IMG/VR virus record: IMGVR_UViG_3300015195_000015
Coordinates: 1-27,211 of that record
Length of the DNA: 27,211 nt
Direction: 5' to 3' (one strand)
DNA from: a virus
Shown: piece after piece, positions 21,374 through 27,130 of the stretch
Numbering within the stretch: position 1 is the first letter of the stretch
Layout of the letters: each line of letters begins with the position of its first letter
Notes under the pieces: generated by a model
Seen by the model: only the letters and a program-made list of their open reading frames with translations
Told to the model about the DNA's origin: nothing
Database searches by the model: none
Translations under genes and position numbers: made by a program

Positions 21374-21448
21374 TCATGGGAAGGCTGGGCTTTCTCCAGC
21401 GCCTTGCGGCTCGGAGGACATTCGCGGCCTCGCTAAGTACTCACCCAT
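21374..21448 (-). CDS. 24-residue peptide
   Basis: From ATG 21448, which overlaps the stop of the upstream gene by 8 nt. It begins GEYLARPRMSSEPQGAGESP and is not hydrophobic. It bridges the gap to the methyltransferase, but such a short frame could be chance. Confidence 0.25.
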   Translation of the reverse strand: MGEYLARPRMSSEPQGAGESPAFP

Positions 21449-21644
21449 TTCGTCTGCCAGTCCGCGCCGAGAATCTATGACCGGCCAGTTTGTCGGCTGA
21501 GCCTGTACCGGAAAATGCTTCGATTGTATCTGCCGCCCTGCGCCATTCGACAGCCATATTGTGCTCCTCGCTATAGCCCGGTTGTCCGCGCCAAATCTTC
21601 TCGTAGTTGGCGGCATGTGTACGGCATTCTTCTGGCGTAATCAT
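21441..21644 (-). CDS. Small helical protein
   Basis: A 67-residue protein from ATG 21644 with the repeated leader GAGGCCCGAAATG. ITPEECRTHAANYEKIWRGQ, then MAVEWRRAADTIEAFSGTG: helical with conserved-looking aromatic positions. No family recognised. Confidence 0.65.
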   Translation of the reverse strand: MITPEECRTHAANYEKIWRGQPGYSEEHNMAVEWRRAADTIEAFSGTGSADKLAGHRFSARTGRRNG

Positions 21645-21659
21645 TTCGGGCCTCAATAG

Positions 21660-21971
21660 TCAGTTGCGGTTCAGTTCTTCTTCAAGGCTGCGCGTCCGGC
21701 TGTAAAGCTCACGGCGCAACCGCTCGTTCTCTTCCGAAAGGTGGAGAATGCGATCCCGCGCGGCGCACACAATCCCCTCATGGTTGAGGTCATCGCGCAT
21801 CAGCATCCGAACTCGTCCGGCAATCTCAACGTCCGACAGCCACGGATATGACGCCTCCCGCCGATGGCCCATGTGGTGGAAAAGCTTGGGACCGCCAGTA
21901 TAGCTCTCGCGCCCTTGGTTCATTTCCTCACCAATGCGCTTCGCTTCGGACAGTAATCGCGCTGCGTCCAT
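21660..21971 (-). CDS. Hypothetical protein with coiled-coil C-terminus
   Basis: A 103-residue protein from ATG 21971, behind GGAGG at close range. Helical N-terminus, a middle SYPWLSDVEIAGRVRMLMRD and a C-terminal coiled coil (LSEENERLRRELYSRTRSLE). No known function. Confidence 0.65.
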   Translation of the reverse strand: MDAARLLSEAKRIGEEMNQGRESYTGGPKLFHHMGHRREASYPWLSDVEIAGRVRMLMRDDLNHEGIVCAARDRILHLSEENERLRRELYSRTRSLEEELNRN

Positions 21972-21983
21972 GACCTCCGGCCT

Positions 21984-22241
21984 CTATGTCTTAATCGGGC
22001 CGAAGGTGGCAAAGCCGCGCGGAAGTTGCTTCTGCATCACGACCATGCAGTCGCCACAAAGCGACATACTGCCTATCGCGCCATCTTTTCCCGGCTTTGT
22101 TTCGGTAGCGATGACCATAGGCTTCGCATCGCACCGGATCATCTTATGACCGCCGCCTAAGGTGAACGGCCCCTGACCGTTCGGCTTCTCGGCTTGGCAG
22201 CGTTTCAGGTCAGGCGGGATAAGTTCGGCGGTCTTAGTCAT
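21984..22241 (-). CDS. Small protein with four Cys, possible zinc site
   Basis: An 85-residue protein from ATG 22241 after GAGGCCCGAAATG. Cys residues in LKRCQAEKPNG, HKMIRCDAKP and SLCGDCMVVM suggest a split zinc ribbon (C ... C ... CxxC). Overlaps the next gene upstream by 4 nt. No known function. Confidence 0.65.
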   Translation of the reverse strand: MTKTAELIPPDLKRCQAEKPNGQGPFTLGGGHKMIRCDAKPMVIATETKPGKDGAIGSMSLCGDCMVVMQKQLPRGFATFGPIKT

Positions 22242-22519
22242 TTCGGGCCTCTACTGTTTGGTTTGGGAAGATAGACAGGCTTGCCTTTGAACCGCTTCGG
22301 ACGAAACCTCTCGCAATGGCAATCTGCGGATGGCTGTCCGGCGTGTTCCTCGCGTTCACCGCTAGTTTTGCCGAAAGAATATAGAAGGCAATCGTGCGGT
22401 GCTTCAGCGCAGTGAACGCCCAACGTATGACCGCATACGCATAGGCGATACCAATCGCCATCGTAGGAATAGCGGCCGTCCTCGTCTCGCGTTTGGGCTT
22501 GCTTTGGCTCGTCAAGCAT
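22238..22519 (-). CDS. Small Cys/His-rich phage protein
   Basis: A 93-residue protein from ATG 22519. CVCGHTLGVHCAEAPHDCLL, then CHCERFRPKRFKGKP, is a recognisable small phage protein layout (CxCGH ... H ... C ... CxCERF), probably a zinc binder. A second open frame overlaps it almost completely (22234-22515); this frame is chosen for its metal-ligand pattern and its start module GAGGCCCCGAAATG. Confidence 0.7.
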   Translation of the reverse strand: MLDEPKQAQTRDEDGRYSYDGDWYRLCVCGHTLGVHCAEAPHDCLLYSFGKTSGEREEHAGQPSADCHCERFRPKRFKGKPVYLPKPNSRGPK

Positions 22520-22532
22520 TTCGGGGCCTCAA

Positions 22533-22811
22533 TCAGTGATTTGTGTCGCAGTCAACGCGCGAGCAGTCAGGGCATGTGCGCCGGAACATTTCGTCGTCAT
22601 GTGCCTTGAGCAATTTCTTGGCGCAAGTTCTTCCAAACGCAAACCATCCCTGTGATTTTTCGGCAGGGACCGCGCCGTGGTCGTGGTAGGTGTTCGTCCG
22701 CTGGTCTAGCTCTAGCCACGCCACAATACCGCGCAACGGCTTCTCACAGCATGTGCAGAAACGCTCCGATGGCGCTTTGATTTCACTGGCTGGGGCGGTC
22801 ACTCGCAACAT
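22533..22811 (-). CDS. Small zinc-binding protein, first gene of the leftward early operon
   Basis: A 92-residue protein from ATG 22811 with GGAGG 7 nt upstream. CTCCEKPLRG near residue 19, GRTCAKKL in the middle and CPDCSRVDC at the C-terminus give several Cys pairs. It is transcribed from the minus-strand half of the divergent promoter. Function unknown. Confidence 0.7.
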   Translation of the reverse strand: MLRVTAPASEIKAPSERFCTCCEKPLRGIVAWLELDQRTNTYHDHGAVPAEKSQGWFAFGRTCAKKLLKAHDDEMFRRTCPDCSRVDCDTNH

Positions 22812-22835
22812 GGAAGTCCTCCATCAGTTGAACCC

Positions 22836-22875
22836 TACATACCCCCTTGCTTCTCAGTTTTCAATAGGGTATGTA
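22836..22875. promoter_or_regulatory. Back-to-back divergent promoters on an inverted repeat
   Basis: Plus strand: TTGCTT (22847-22852), 17 nt, TATGTA (22870-22875). Minus strand: TTGAAA (complement of 22859-22864), 17 nt, TATGTA (complement of 22836-22841). The two -10 boxes lie in the arms of the perfect repeat ACATACCC (22837-22844) / GGGTATGT (22867-22874). Each -35 lies inside the other's spacer, so both polymerases cannot bind at once. It separates leftward and rightward genes. Confidence 0.65.
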
Positions 22876-22882
22876 AATAAAT

Positions 22883-23404
22883 ATGAGAACCGGCCTGCCC
22901 CCTATTAAAACCGCCCGTGGTTTCGCTCGGGACGAGGCTGACGAAAGACGGCTCCGCGCCAAGGGTGTGAAAGTCATCTACAGGGCTGACAACGGCGAGA
23001 CGCTGGACCGGGTGAATATGCGCAAGGGAGAGTTCCTGAACGTGGTGGACGGCCTGAAGGGCTTGGCGGCGCACCGTGCGGTGATGACCAAGGAAGTGGC
23101 GCGCATTCACAAGATGGGTGCCACTGTCCGCGATGCCGAAACCGAGTTAGAGAGCCGCACAGACGGCGCAGAGATGATGCGGCTGGCGGTCGCCCCCAAG
23201 ATCGATCCCAAGAAGGCGGCTGAGTTCCAAGCCATGTCGGCCAAGAAGCGGGTAGACGATGGGCGCAGCGGCGAGAAGCGTGCGAAGGTGATGTGGCACG
23301 ATCAGCGTTTCAACCTGACTGAGTTCGAGGAAGCGACGGGCTGGCCGCGCTCGACCGCCTATCTACAGTTCGGGCCACGGTTCAAACGGAAAATCAAAGG
23401 CTAG
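22883..23404 (+). CDS. Resolvase-like or regulatory protein at the divergent promoter
   Basis: A 173-residue protein from ATG 22883. The expected transcription start (7 nt after the -10) coincides with the ATG and there is no Shine-Dalgarno, so the mRNA is probably leaderless. The first 90 residues (ADERRLRAKGVKVIYRADNG, MRKGEFLNVVDGLKGLAAHR, ARIHKMGATVRD) resemble a serine-recombinase N-terminal domain fold, but the usual catalytic Ser context is missing. The C-terminus (FEEATGWPRSTAYLQFGPRF) may be a helix-turn-helix. It could be an early regulator. The family call is tentative. Confidence 0.55.
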   Translation: MRTGLPPIKTARGFARDEADERRLRAKGVKVIYRADNGETLDRVNMRKGEFLNVVDGLKGLAAHRAVMTKEVARIHKMGATVRDAETELESRTDGAEMMRLAVAPKIDPKKAAEFQAMSAKKRVDDGRSGEKRAKVMWHDQRFNLTEFEEATGWPRSTAYLQFGPRFKRKIKG

Positions 23405-23412
23405 GAGCGCCT

Positions 23413-23586
23413 GTGCAGAAGTTTGTGCCGCAGATGACAACCAAGGTCGATGCTGTTCGGCACATCAACTACACTTGCTCGCCGGAGCAGTACGAGGAAC
23501 TGGAAACCATCGCGCACGACGCTGGTGTTTCTCTCAAGGAACTCATCCGGCAGATGGTTCAGTTTGCTTTGAAGAATAGAGATTGA
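23413..23586 (+). CDS. Ribbon-helix-helix protein
   Basis: A 57-residue protein from GTG 23413 with AGGAG (part of the upstream stop TAG) 5 nt upstream. The core (INYTCSPEQYEELETIAHDA then GVSLKELIRQMVQFAL) is a CopG/Arc-like ribbon-helix-helix, a dimeric DNA-binding fold. A similar protein is at 24192-24380. Confidence 0.7.
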   Translation: MQKFVPQMTTKVDAVRHINYTCSPEQYEELETIAHDAGVSLKELIRQMVQFALKNRD

Positions 23587-23596
23587 GGAGCCAAAC

Positions 23597-23752
23597 GTGA
23601 CGCGAGCGACGGTAGTGTATGTGGCGAGTTGGACGATAGTCGGCATCCTCGCGCTGGCTGCTCTCAGCTACGATCTGCACATGATCTTCGTCGTTCTTCC
23701 ACACGACGCTTACGAACTTGGCCGTACTGTCGCGGCTGCAATTCATCATTGA
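23597..23752 (+). CDS. 51-residue single-span membrane protein
   Basis: From GTG 23597 with GAGGAG upstream (part of the previous stop). TVVYVASWTIVGILALAALS is one hydrophobic span. A short tail follows, ending in His. No known function. Confidence 0.5.
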   Translation: MTRATVVYVASWTIVGILALAALSYDLHMIFVVLPHDAYELGRTVAAAIHH

Positions 23753-23761
23753 GGAGCATCT

Positions 23762-23980
23762 GTGAAACTCATACTCGAAACCGAAGGCGTGAAGCGGGAA
23801 CTGAACGGGCCGTTTCACCTGTGCGCCAGTGCGACGGATTTGGAAACGCTCCGAAGCCAACTCGATTTGATCCTCGGGAGCTGGAAAGAGGGCGGGTGCG
23901 TGTACGGATGGACAACCATTTTCCCACGCCCAGTCCCGCAGCAACATGGAGGCACACCGCTTCCATGGAAGCAACAATAG
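23762..23980 (+). CDS. Small hypothetical protein
   Basis: A 72-residue protein from GTG 23762 with GAGGAG 5 nt upstream. KLILETEGVKRELNGPFHLC then SQLDLILGSWKEGGCVYGWT. The beta-strand start and Trp/Gly C-terminus suggest a small compact fold. No family recognised. Confidence 0.6.
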   Translation: MKLILETEGVKRELNGPFHLCASATDLETLRSQLDLILGSWKEGGCVYGWTTIFPRPVPQQHGGTPLPWKQQ

Positions 23981-23991
23981 GGGAGCCAAGG

Positions 23992-24180
23992 ATGAGCATC
24001 AAGATCGTGAAGCAGCCAGACGTTCATGTGACGGAGAGCGAGCTTCGGAAATATCAGGACGAGTACAAGAACGCCTATATGTTCTATGCAGGCACACCGC
24101 CCACGCTGGAGGAGTTCATTCGCCGCAAGAAAGCAGCGAAGGAATTTCACCAAGGCGGCTATCTAGAAGACAAAGCTTAG
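23992..24180 (+). CDS. Small helical protein
   Basis: A 62-residue protein from ATG 23992 behind GGGGAG. KIVKQPDVHVTESELRKYQD, then PPTLEEFIRRKKAAKEFHQG. Charged and helical. No function recognised. Confidence 0.6.
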   Translation: MSIKIVKQPDVHVTESELRKYQDEYKNAYMFYAGTPPTLEEFIRRKKAAKEFHQGGYLEDKA

Positions 24181-24191
24181 GAGCATTTCGT

Positions 24192-24380
24192 TTGCCAGAG
24201 TACGGAGCAATGAGACGGGTTCCCGGTGTTGGCCATATTCAGGGTGGCCACGTCAAAATGGTTTGCGCCATCGACCCGGACACGTTTGCTCAAATTCGTG
24301 CGTTGGCGGTGAAACGGAAAACATCATTGGCTGAACAGATCAGAATTTTGATTGAGTTCGGCCTAGAATCAGAAACGTAG
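24192..24380 (+). CDS. Ribbon-helix-helix protein
   Basis: A 62-residue protein from TTG 24192 with AGGAG 8 nt upstream; ATG 24210 has the site too close (2 nt). HVKMVCAIDPDTFAQIRALA then KRKTSLAEQIRILIEFGLES is a ribbon-helix-helix. Paired with the protein at 23413-23586. Probably a transcriptional regulator. Confidence 0.65.
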   Translation: MPEYGAMRRVPGVGHIQGGHVKMVCAIDPDTFAQIRALAVKRKTSLAEQIRILIEFGLESET

Positions 24381-24389
24381 GAGCGTCGG

Positions 24390-24463
24390 GATGCTGTGGC
24401 GGAATGGTTACGCAACAGATTGCAAATCTGGCAATGCCGGTTCGATTCCGGCCAGCATCTCCA
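24390..24463 (+). tRNA. tRNA-Cys (anticodon GCA) with encoded CCA
   Basis: Acceptor GATGCTG (24390-24396) pairs perfectly with CAGCATC (24453-24459). The D arm is GCG/CGC, the anticodon loop is TTGCAAA, and the T arm is GCCGG-TTCGATT-CCGGC. The discriminator is T (U73), an identity base for cysteinyl-tRNA synthetase, followed by an encoded CCA (24461-24463). One anticodon-stem pair (A-G) is mismatched. It is preceded by the same TAGGAGCG module as the protein genes. Confidence 0.9.
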
Positions 24464-24464
24464 A

Positions 24465-25073
24465 ATGAGAGCGGCTTTGAAAGTCTTGATCGCATGTGAG
24501 TTTTCCGGCGCGGTCCGCCGCGCCTTCCGCGCTCGCGGACACGATGCTTGGTCATGTGACTTACTGCCGGCACTCGACGGCGGCGAACATATACAGGATG
24601 ACATTCGCCATGTTTTGAGAGGCGCTTATATCTGGGACTTGATGATTGCTCACCCGCCCTGCACCTACATCTCGAATATGAGCAACTGCCGGATTAATGA
24701 ACCTGGACGGCGTGCGCTACGCGAAGACGGCTTGCATTTCTTTCGCCTATTTACCCAGACGAACATCCCGCATGTCGCAATCGAAAACCCGCGCGGACTT
24801 CCAGAGCGCGAATACCGGAAAGCGGACCAGATCATTCAGCCTTATCAATTTGGCGATCCATATTCCAAAGCAACTTGTCTCTGGCTCAAGGGATTGCCAA
24901 AACTTACGCCGACAAAAGTTGTAGAACCGGATCGCAAGTGGGACGGCAAGCGATATAGGACTTTCGTTGATCGTCTCCCGAGCAGCAGCCCACGAAGGTC
25001 AATCACATTCCCAGGAATTGCCGAAGCGATGGCCGACCAATGGGGCAATCTCGCCAAACTGGAAGCAGCATAA
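24465..25073 (+). CDS. C5-type cytosine DNA methyltransferase-like protein
   Basis: About 202 residues from ATG 24465, one base after the tRNA CCA; TTG 24477 behind GAGAG is equally plausible and gives the common start LKVLIACEFSGAVRRAF. Motif I is VLIACEFSGAVRRAF with DAWSCDLLPA, the catalytic PPC motif IV is IAHPPCTYIS, and the ENV-type motif VI is VAIENPRGLPE. The C-terminal half (YQFGDPYSKATCLWLKGLPK) is typical of a compact phage methyltransferase family. It would modify cytosines in phage DNA. A frame open further upstream reads through the tRNA and is rejected. Confidence 0.8.
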   Translation: MRAALKVLIACEFSGAVRRAFRARGHDAWSCDLLPALDGGEHIQDDIRHVLRGAYIWDLMIAHPPCTYISNMSNCRINEPGRRALREDGLHFFRLFTQTNIPHVAIENPRGLPEREYRKADQIIQPYQFGDPYSKATCLWLKGLPKLTPTKVVEPDRKWDGKRYRTFVDRLPSSSPRRSITFPGIAEAMADQWGNLAKLEAA

Positions 25074-25085
25074 GGGGAGCCAAGA

Positions 25086-25232
25086 ATGCCAAGCACCAAA
25101 GCCTTGATGGCGTGCGCTCGCTGGCTGATCGCCTGTCGCTCTTTCGGCTGGCCTGCGTCTTCGATCAAGTTCTTGGACGAGCTTTGGTGGAAGTATCACG
25201 ACGACCACGGCAACCTGAAATCCAATTCATAG
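25086..25232 (+). CDS. Small Trp-rich protein
   Basis: A 48-residue protein from ATG 25086 behind GGGGAG. Basic and Trp-rich (ALMACARWLIACRSFGWPAS then LDELWWKYHDDHG). No known family. Confidence 0.5.
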   Translation: MPSTKALMACARWLIACRSFGWPASSIKFLDELWWKYHDDHGNLKSNS

Positions 25233-25241
25233 GAGTTTCAA

Positions 25242-25334
25242 ATGGAGATGCAGAAGAAGCGGCCGCGCAAAGACCTTATCATCGCATTTGAGCGTTTGAT
25301 CGCCGAGTGGCGCGAACTGAAAAGTAAGAACTAG
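25242..25334 (+). CDS. 30-residue basic peptide
   Basis: From ATG 25242 with AGGAG 6 nt upstream. EMQKKRPRKDLIIAFERLIA then a charged end: one amphipathic helix. Position in the chain supports it. Confidence 0.5.
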   Translation: MEMQKKRPRKDLIIAFERLIAEWRELKSKN

Positions 25335-25343
25335 GAGCCAAGC

Positions 25344-25532
25344 ATGGACGCCAAAGAGTTTCACGCAATCGTCCAGCGAATGATCGCGGAAGATGCGGAG
25401 AAATGTGCCATCGACCAAATGCTTTATGGTCGGTCACTCATTTCGATCACGCCAGACGGCATTCATCGCGTCCCGCCAGAAGAATGGGTTTCGCTGGCCG
25501 AGGATATTGTTGTCCTGAAACCAAAGACGTAG
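25344..25532 (+). CDS. Small hypothetical protein
   Basis: A 62-residue protein from ATG 25344 behind TAGGAG. DAKEFHAIVQRMIAEDAEKC then SLISITPDGIHRVPPEEWVS. Helical start and beta end. No family recognised. Confidence 0.6.
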   Translation: MDAKEFHAIVQRMIAEDAEKCAIDQMLYGRSLISITPDGIHRVPPEEWVSLAEDIVVLKPKT

Positions 25533-25541
25533 GAAGCCAGC

Positions 25542-25625
25542 ATGGACAGCTTTCTCGCAACGATGCTTGCTGGCCTTACAGTCTTCGGCATTGGCATCTT
25601 TGTCGGCAGATCGTGGAACAGGTAG
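25542..25625 (+). CDS. 27-residue membrane peptide
   Basis: From ATG 25542 behind TAGGAAG. FLATMLAGLTVFGIGIFVG is one hydrophobic span, with a basic end (RSWNR). Very short, but spaced like its neighbours. Confidence 0.45.
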   Translation: MDSFLATMLAGLTVFGIGIFVGRSWNR

Positions 25626-25634
25626 AAGGCCGCC

Positions 25635-25769
25635 ATGACCTTCCCCTTCCTCCTGATCGACCTGGTGATGATCGCGGTTCTTGTGGGCTATTGGCGCGGG
25701 ATGAGTGATGGAAACTCAATGCTCGACGAAAGCGATCGTTCGGCGCATTGCTGCCGGCGCCCAACATAG
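25635..25769 (+). CDS. 44-residue membrane peptide, end of rightward operon
   Basis: From ATG 25635 with GAAGG 5 nt upstream. One span (FPFLLIDLVMIAVLVGYW) and a polar tail. It overlaps the convergent GP88-like gene by 54 nt. No terminator hairpin is obvious. Confidence 0.45.
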   Translation: MTFPFLLIDLVMIAVLVGYWRGMSDGNSMLDESDRSAHCCRRPT

Positions 25770-26585
25770 GCCACAGCTTCCACAGTTCGTTGTTTTGCTG
25801 AGTTGCGCCGGACAAACTATCGAGTCACCACGCATAGTCGCATCAGCCACTACGATCGTCCGCGGGCCAGACTCGGCGCCTGAAGTGCGGACCGCAAATC
25901 GATCCCAGGCATAGTCACGCAACGCCGCGATGCGTTCGCCAATCGGATCATCGATCTGGCGCGCGGTGTAGCCGAAGACGCGAAGCGCTGGAAACTCGTC
26001 GAGACGATCAGCCCAGAAGTCGACATAGGCGACGCTGTAGAAATCTCCGCCCAAATGCAGGCGCACAACGAAGCCGTTCTGGTGATTCTCTTGCAGCTTC
26101 GCCAGATCCGCGATGATCGCATTCTCAAGTTTGTAACCGTGGCGATAGCGCACTGATCGACCCATGTTGTTTGTGTAACAATTTCTCCACTGCAAACACG
26201 ATGACGGACAGGTCGCGCGCTCTTCCAAAGTGAGACTCACGATCGGCATTCCGCGCCACGCGCCCTTGAACACCTTGCCGCCGAGCTTGCGCTGATTGCC
26301 TCCTGGCTTCAGGACGCCGAGCGTCGGATTACGAACCTGATGCGGAAAGAGCGTGCGCCCTTCGACGATGGCGCGATGTGATGGCTTGAGTTCGACGGCA
26401 CGGCCACCATGAAACTGGAGGCCCATGCGCATGGACTGCCCTGCGATACTGCCGCGACTGCGGCCCATTGTGTCTGCGATGAGATTTATGCGGCCGCCGT
26501 GCTCATGCCACAGCTGCGCGAGACGCTGCTTTTCGTGGTCTTGCCACTTTGGTGCTTTTGGCTCGCTTGGGCTTCCCATGCTCAT
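25716..26585 (-). CDS. GP88-like protein with N-terminal HTH
   Basis: A 289-residue protein from ATG 26585 (ATG 26579 possible); neither has a clear Shine-Dalgarno. Residues about 13-55 (KWQDHEKQRLAQLWHEHGG then LIADTMGRSRGSIAGQSMRM) form a GcrA/Myb-like helix-turn-helix. From about residue 75 it follows the GP88 pattern known from mycobacteriophages: NPTLGVLKPGGNQRKLGG, KGAWRGMPIVSLTLEERATC, CPSSCLQWRNCYTNNM, HLGGDFYSVAYVDFWADRL. The clustered Cys residues suggest a metal site. Molecular function of GP88 is not known. The gene overlaps the RuvC end by 83 nt in another frame. Confidence 0.75.
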   Translation of the reverse strand: MSMGSPSEPKAPKWQDHEKQRLAQLWHEHGGRINLIADTMGRSRGSIAGQSMRMGLQFHGGRAVELKPSHRAIVEGRTLFPHQVRNPTLGVLKPGGNQRKLGGKVFKGAWRGMPIVSLTLEERATCPSSCLQWRNCYTNNMGRSVRYRHGYKLENAIIADLAKLQENHQNGFVVRLHLGGDFYSVAYVDFWADRLDEFPALRVFGYTARQIDDPIGERIAALRDYAWDRFAVRTSGAESGPRTIVVADATMRGDSIVCPAQLSKTTNCGSCGLCWAPAAMRRTIAFVEH

Positions 26586-27129
26586 GAATGAAGAGTGGCG
26601 TGACCTCGTGCGCGGTGGAAGGCTCCAGCTTCGACAAAACGAAACTACCCACACACAAAGCGGCGCCGGTGTGACCGTCGCGGCAGGGCCAGCCACGGTC
26701 TCGACACGCCTGGATGACGGCGCTTTCGATGTTCTTTGACTTGCGCGGTACAACCTCGAGGAACGCGCCGCGGGCTTCGCTCTCCGAGCATTCAACGCAA
26801 CGCAGCTTCAACTCGGCCGCTACAACTTCAATAATCGTGGTGAACCCCATCAAAGGCCGAAGCGATTCCGGCCGCACGGGCACTGGCTCGCTCTTGCCGG
26901 TCTTGGGATTGAACCGACGCACGACACCGACGAACGGGGAAGCGAACGCAACGACGTCGAACGGTCCAAGGTCGCAGATCAGTTCGCGGAGCAGTTCGCC
27001 GCAGCGCCGGCCGGACGTCCCCATGGTCGAATGATCACCGGGAATGAGAAGGCTCCCGGCAGCGATTTTGTCGCCGCCGAGAGCCGCATATCCCATGCGA
27101 AAACCCGCATCTATTCCAAGCACACGCAC
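26503..27129 (-). CDS. ruvC: RuvC-like Holliday junction resolvase
   Basis: A 208-residue protein from GTG 27129, one base after the upstream stop (TGACGTG). VRVLGIDAGFRMGYAAL carries the first catalytic Asp, FDVVAFASPFVGV the second strand, and LRPLMGFTTIIEVVAAELKL and SEARGAFLEVVPRKSKN follow. The final motif reads DGHTGAALCVGSFVLS, where most RuvC proteins have an Asp before the Ala-Leu run, so a key acidic position may be shifted or lost. The C-terminus is strongly basic. It would cut recombination junctions before packaging. Confidence 0.75.
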   Translation of the reverse strand: MRVLGIDAGFRMGYAALGGDKIAAGSLLIPGDHSTMGTSGRRCGELLRELICDLGPFDVVAFASPFVGVVRRFNPKTGKSEPVPVRPESLRPLMGFTTIIEVVAAELKLRCVECSESEARGAFLEVVPRKSKNIESAVIQACRDRGWPCRDGHTGAALCVGSFVLSKLEPSTAHEVTPLFIHEHGKPKRAKSTKVARPRKAASRAAVA

Positions 27130-27130
27130 G

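Noticed and set aside
20629-21480. A 283-codon plus-strand frame opposite the methyltransferase
   Set aside because: The minus strand has clear methyltransferase motifs; the plus frame has none and is Arg/Gly-rich.
22234-22515. A second open frame overlapping the Cys/His-rich gene
   Set aside because: It lacks the metal-ligand pattern and the start module seen in the chosen frame.
24396-24464. N-terminal extension of the cytosine methyltransferase
   Set aside because: These codons are the tRNA-Cys; the protein family begins at LKVLIACEFSG.
26895-26925. T-loop-like string suggesting another tRNA
   Set aside because: It has no matching D arm or acceptor stem and lies inside the ruvC coding sequence.
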